From assembly GCF_045207655.1 (NCBI RefSeq), contig NZ_CP108784.1, forward strand, positions 5,642,001 to 5,706,000: a DNA stretch of 64,000 nt. The letters run 5' to 3'. The position numbers and the translations under genes are program-made. Shown here one piece after another: positions 61,137-64,000 of this stretch (the first letter of the stretch is position 1; the number at the start of each line of letters is the position of its first letter). Below the pieces are notes generated by a model that searched no databases, had not been told where the DNA came from, and saw only the letters and a list, made by a program, of their open reading frames with translations. This DNA comes from Embleya sp045207655 (lineage in GTDB: Bacteria; Actinomycetota; Actinomycetes; Streptomycetales; Streptomycetaceae).

Positions 61137-61916
61137 ATGACGTCCCCGACGCCGATCCTGGTCACCGCCCCGAACTTCCGTGACGCGGGTGGGCATGCCA
61201 CCGCGGACGGCCGCAAGGTGCGCACTGGGCTCGTGTACCGCTCGGACGGCCTCGGCGAGGTGGACGCCGCGGACGCCGCGACGCTGCTGCGGCTGGGCAT
61301 CGGCCTGGTGATCGACCTGCGTTCGGACACCGAGCGCGACCGCGAGCCGGATCGGGTGCCGCAGGGCGCGGAGCTGTTGATCGCGGACGTGATGGGGCGG
61401 CAGAACGACGAGCTGTTCGGCGAGGTGTTCGCCGACCCGGATCGCGCGGGCGAACTGCTCGGCGGCACCGCCGGGCGCGAGCTGATGTGCGAGGTGTACC
61501 GACGGTTCGTGACCACCGAGGGCGCCCGGGCCGCCTACCGCGAGGTGTTCGCGCGGATGGCGGCCGTCGACGCGCCGACGGTGTTCCACTGCTCGCAGGG
61601 CAAGGACCGCACCGGGTGGACCTCGGCGGTGCTGCTCACCCTGCTCGGGGTACCCCGGGCGACCGTGCTCGAGGACTACCTGGCCAGCACCGAGCACCTC
61701 AAGGACAAGAACGGCGAGATCCTGCGGCACATCGCCGAGCGCGGCTTCGACCCCGCGCATCTCAAGCCGGTCTTCGACGTGCACGAGGACTACCTGAACA
61801 CGGCGTTCTCGACGGCGGAGGAGCTGTACGGGTCGGTCGAGGGCTATGTGCGGGACGGGCTGGGGGTGACCGACGCGCAGGTCGCGCGGTTGCGTGAGCG
61901 GTTGTCGACGGACTGA
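61137..61916 (+). CDS. Tyrosine-protein phosphatase (MptpB-like)
   Basis: A 259-residue phosphatase. The active-site loop is 'VFHCSQGKDRTGW' (Cys152, Arg158), the HCxxGKDR(T) form found in MptpB-type dual-specificity or lipid phosphatases. The N-terminal 'NFRDAGGHATADGRKVRTGLVYRSDGL' (in part) and 'LVIDLRSDTERDREPD' are also family traits. It lacks a signal peptide. AAGGA lies about 11 nt before the ATG. Possible substrates are phospho-tyrosine or phosphoinositide. Confidence 0.93.
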   Translation: MTSPTPILVTAPNFRDAGGHATADGRKVRTGLVYRSDGLGEVDAADAATLLRLGIGLVIDLRSDTERDREPDRVPQGAELLIADVMGRQNDELFGEVFADPDRAGELLGGTAGRELMCEVYRRFVTTEGARAAYREVFARMAAVDAPTVFHCSQGKDRTGWTSAVLLTLLGVPRATVLEDYLASTEHLKDKNGEILRHIAERGFDPAHLKPVFDVHEDYLNTAFSTAEELYGSVEGYVRDGLGVTDAQVARLRERLSTD

Positions 61917-61994
61917 GGTCTTCGACGGACCGGGCATCCGCCGGCGCGTCCGGGGGTGGGCCGGATCGGTCGCCACCCCCGGCGGCGGGTGCGG

Positions 61995-62999
61995 TCAGCC
62001 GCGCGGCGGGCCCCACGGCGGCGGCGGTGGCTGGTGGTATCCGGGCTGCTGCCGCCAGGCCGGGTGTTGTTGCGAGTGGGGCCCCTGTGGCGGGGTGGGC
62101 GGGAACGGCCCCTGTTGGAAGAGGCCCTGCGGCTGCGGAGCCTGCTGCCACGGGTTGGCCTGGCTCGGGAACGGCGGCATCGGCGGCATGATCGGATCGG
62201 GCCTGCGGGTGGGGTGCGGTCCGCCTCGGAAGGTGACGCCGTAGCGGCTGCGAACCCGGCGGATCTCCCACAACGACATGACGGTGATGGTGACCGGGCC
62301 GCCGAGCGTGCCGACCAGCCGCACGCCGACCGGCAGCGCGCCCTTGCCGCCGTCGTCGCCGAGGTCGATCAGCGCGCCACACCACGACAGCCAGGGCGCG
62401 ATCACCGCGGGCAGTAGCGGGTGCCCGTCCACGGCGCGGAACAGGTGTTGCGGGATCGCGCGGACGGCGAGGATCCAAAAGCGCAGCACCCACAGCGACA
62501 CGGCCAGGCCGAGCGCCGTGATGAAGAACGAGGCCACGCCGGCGCCGGCGTTGACCCCCTTGGAGCCGTACGCCAGCGCGCTCAGGCCGCCGAGCGTGGC
62601 CACCGAGACGAGCACGAACAGCCCGAGCGAACGCAGCGGCAACATCAGGCTCTTGCGCGTCTCGGTGCGCACGTCCGAGCGGGTCAGGGCGACGATGATG
62701 GCCACCGCGATCGGGCACGCGATGATCGCGACGAACACGGACGCGACGAAGCTGGTCATCAGGCCCTGGGCGGCGTCCTCGCCGCCGCCGTAGGTGGCCG
62801 CGATCCACACCAGCACGCCCAGACCGAGCCAGGACCGGGTCACGCGCACCCGCTCCAGGGTCACGTCGCGCCCGATCAGCCGGTAGTCGGGTACGAAGTA
62901 GCGCTCGGCGACCCGCTTGGGCAGCGGAATCCAGCCGAAGGCGAACATCGGCTTCCGGTCTACTCCGGGGGATCCGGGCGGGTGGAAGGACTGCGTCAC
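61995..62999 (-). CDS. Integral membrane protein with proline-rich tail
   Basis: A 334-residue protein of unknown family. I chose GTG 62999 ('MTQSFHPPGSPGVDRKPMF') because GAAAGG precedes it and TACCAT, a -10-like element, lies in the region upstream. The frame stays open to a GTG at 63188, which would add 63 residues. Five or six membrane spans lie between about residues 50 and 265. The C-terminal 80 residues are Pro/Gln/His-rich ('PWQQAPQPQGLFQQGPFPPTPP'). Neighbouring genes give no clue. Confidence 0.7.
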   Translation of the reverse strand: MTQSFHPPGSPGVDRKPMFAFGWIPLPKRVAERYFVPDYRLIGRDVTLERVRVTRSWLGLGVLVWIAATYGGGEDAAQGLMTSFVASVFVAIIACPIAVAIIVALTRSDVRTETRKSLMLPLRSLGLFVLVSVATLGGLSALAYGSKGVNAGAGVASFFITALGLAVSLWVLRFWILAVRAIPQHLFRAVDGHPLLPAVIAPWLSWCGALIDLGDDGGKGALPVGVRLVGTLGGPVTITVMSLWEIRRVRSRYGVTFRGGPHPTRRPDPIMPPMPPFPSQANPWQQAPQPQGLFQQGPFPPTPPQGPHSQQHPAWRQQPGYHQPPPPPWGPPRG

Positions 63000-63231
63000 A
63001 AGTGCGCCTTTCTCGACGACGCGCCCCCGTACAGGCGCCGACACGCCCCGATGGTAGGGGGTGTCGTCGTCGCCCAGAGCCCGCACCACGGCCCGCAACG
63101 CATCCACGATCGGCCCGCTTTCCCTCACCGAACCGCCCGCCGGCACCATGATCAGGCCGAACACCACACCCTCGCCGAGGAGTTGCACACCGATCCCGTC
63201 GCACCGGGGATGACGCCCGAATGTGGGTGCC

Positions 63232-63807
63232 TCAGCGGAGCCGGCGCAGTTCGTCGGGGCGGACGGTCACCGGGAACGGCGCGGGAGGCGTCGCCGCGTG
63301 TGCGCCCTCGACCCGGGTCACCGACGCGTACGTGCCATTGCGCAGTTCGAAGCCCTCCAGCACGGAGTCGTTCGGTTCCAGGACCCAGTAGAACTCGATC
63401 CCCCACGACGCGTACTTCTTGAGCTTGTCCACCCCGTCTCGCCCCGCCTGTCCCGGCGAGACGATCTCGACCGCGAGCAACACGTGCTCCGGGTCGAGCC
63501 AGATGTCGTCCTCCCCGGACTCCTCACCCGCCCGGGCGGCGGCCCCGTCGATCACCACGACGTCCGGTTGGGTGAAGTCGTTGTCGTGTCGCACGTTGAT
63601 GTTCTCGTACACGACGCAGTCGACTCGGGCATCGAGCGCGGCGGCCTCGAGCAGCATGGCCAAGCGTCGGGACACCATTTGGTGCCGGCGCGAGGGAGCC
63701 GGGGACATCATGAGCGCACCGTCCAGCAATTCGACACGCCAACCGTCGGCGTGGATCTCCAGAACGTCTTCGGGCGTCCACACGCGATCGAATGCGGGAA
63801 GGCTCAC
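63232..63807 (-). CDS. Uma2 family endonuclease-like protein
   Basis: A 191-residue DUF820/Uma2 protein with a restriction-like PD-(D/E)xK fold. Visible core motifs are 'WRVELLDGALMMSPAPSRRHQ', 'DFTQPDVVVIDGA' (Asp) and 'LLAVEIVSPGQAGRD' (Glu), then 'KLKKYASWGIEFYWVLEPND'. AAGGAG precedes GTG 63807. Such genes are abundant in Streptomyces, and their biological role is unclear. It is probably a stand-alone gene. Confidence 0.93.
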   Translation of the reverse strand: MSLPAFDRVWTPEDVLEIHADGWRVELLDGALMMSPAPSRRHQMVSRRLAMLLEAAALDARVDCVVYENINVRHDNDFTQPDVVVIDGAAARAGEESGEDDIWLDPEHVLLAVEIVSPGQAGRDGVDKLKKYASWGIEFYWVLEPNDSVLEGFELRNGTYASVTRVEGAHAATPPAPFPVTVRPDELRRLR

Positions 63808-63887
63808 GGCTCTCCTTCGATGGACCGGACAAGTCTGATTCTACGGGGCGGATACGTCCGGATTCGGCGGGTCGCGGGGGTGGCTCG

Positions 63888-64000
63888 TTATTTCCTCGAC
63901 CAGTCCTTTTGCGGGAGTTCGGCGCGGCCCTGGGGGGTTTCGGGGTTGGCGCGCAGGAGGATGGCGGTGGGGGTGACGTCCTTGGGGAGGTCGAACCAGA
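63888..64000 (-). CDS. C-terminal end of an unidentified gene (cut by window edge)
   Basis: The last 36 codons of a minus-strand frame, 'FDLPKDVTPTAILLRANPE' and onward, end 'PQKDWSRK' with TAA at 63890-63888. Codon bias (GC-rich third positions) supports real coding. The sequence looks like the end of a beta-strand domain, but the family cannot be told from this piece. Confidence 0.65.
   Translation of the reverse strand, partial: WFDLPKDVTPTAILLRANPETPQGRAELPQKDWSRK

Overview
This window comes from a very GC-rich actinobacterium, almost certainly a member of the Streptomycetaceae. Codons end overwhelmingly in G or C. The window carries lineage markers: the filament polarity proteins Scy and FilP, a conservon (cvnABCD), the mismatch endonuclease NucS, a GlgE maltosyltransferase operon, and DUF6230/DUF6114 cell-surface proteins. 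From memory, the gene order resembles the Streptomyces coelicolor core chromosome around SCO5385-SCO5444. This therefore looks like conserved core chromosome with lineage-specific edits, not a mobile island. I saw no rRNA, tRNA, CRISPR array, insertion sequence or phage gene.

Layout. 0.2-2.6 kb: a membrane-anchored ATPase-like protein with an unusual P-loop. 2.6-10.5 kb: fatty acid and acyl-CoA genes (flavin-dependent oxidoreductase, duplicated 3-hydroxyacyl-CoA dehydrogenase, acyl-CoA ligase). An aldehyde dehydrogenase here is interrupted by two in-frame stops. 10.9-19.5 kb: nucS, a conservon operon ending in a TrmO-like gene with an abnormal C-terminus, an ABC exporter pair and an AI-2E family permease. 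19.6-25.3 kb: filP and a long scy. 25.5-34.4 kb: crotonyl-CoA carboxylase/reductase, methylmalonyl-CoA epimerase, thiolase, MeaB-type G protein, two MarR regulators, two DUF3817 membrane proteins and the isobutyryl-CoA mutase large subunit. 34.5-39.4 kb: a TetR regulator, a thioredoxin-TPR protein and the DUF6230/DUF6114 pair. 39.4-50.2 kb: the glgE-treS-mak-glgB operon, divergent from glgP. 50.3-54.8 kb: an MMPL transporter divergent from a histidine kinase/response regulator pair. 54.9-64 kb: enoyl-CoA hydratase, L,D-transpeptidase lipoprotein, a small secreted Asn/Gly-rich protein, glgX, a tyrosine phosphatase, a membrane protein, a Uma2 nuclease and the end of one more gene.

How the parts work together. 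The acyl-CoA genes support supply and interconversion of C4 and branched C5-type units (crotonyl-, ethylmalonyl-, methylmalonyl- and isobutyryl-CoA), which feed primary carbon metabolism and polyketide extender pools. The crotonyl-CoA enzyme keeps all four known CO2-pocket residues. The mutase carries the Phe/Gln pair that marks isobutyryl-CoA rather than methylmalonyl-CoA mutase. A palindrome of the form TTACC-N4-GGTAA lies before ccr, in the epimerase/thiolase intergenic region, before the tetR gene and before the DUF6230 gene, so these may form one small regulon. The alpha-glucan genes form a full trehalose-to-maltose-1-phosphate-to-glucan route (TreS, Mak, GlgE, GlgB) with degradation by GlgP and GlgX.

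The points most worth a second look are the doubly interrupted aldehyde dehydrogenase, the shared palindrome, the chimeric end of the TrmO-like protein, two clusters of a dispersed repeat (one of which supplies the stop codon of the tetR gene), and 99-bp repeats inside scy.
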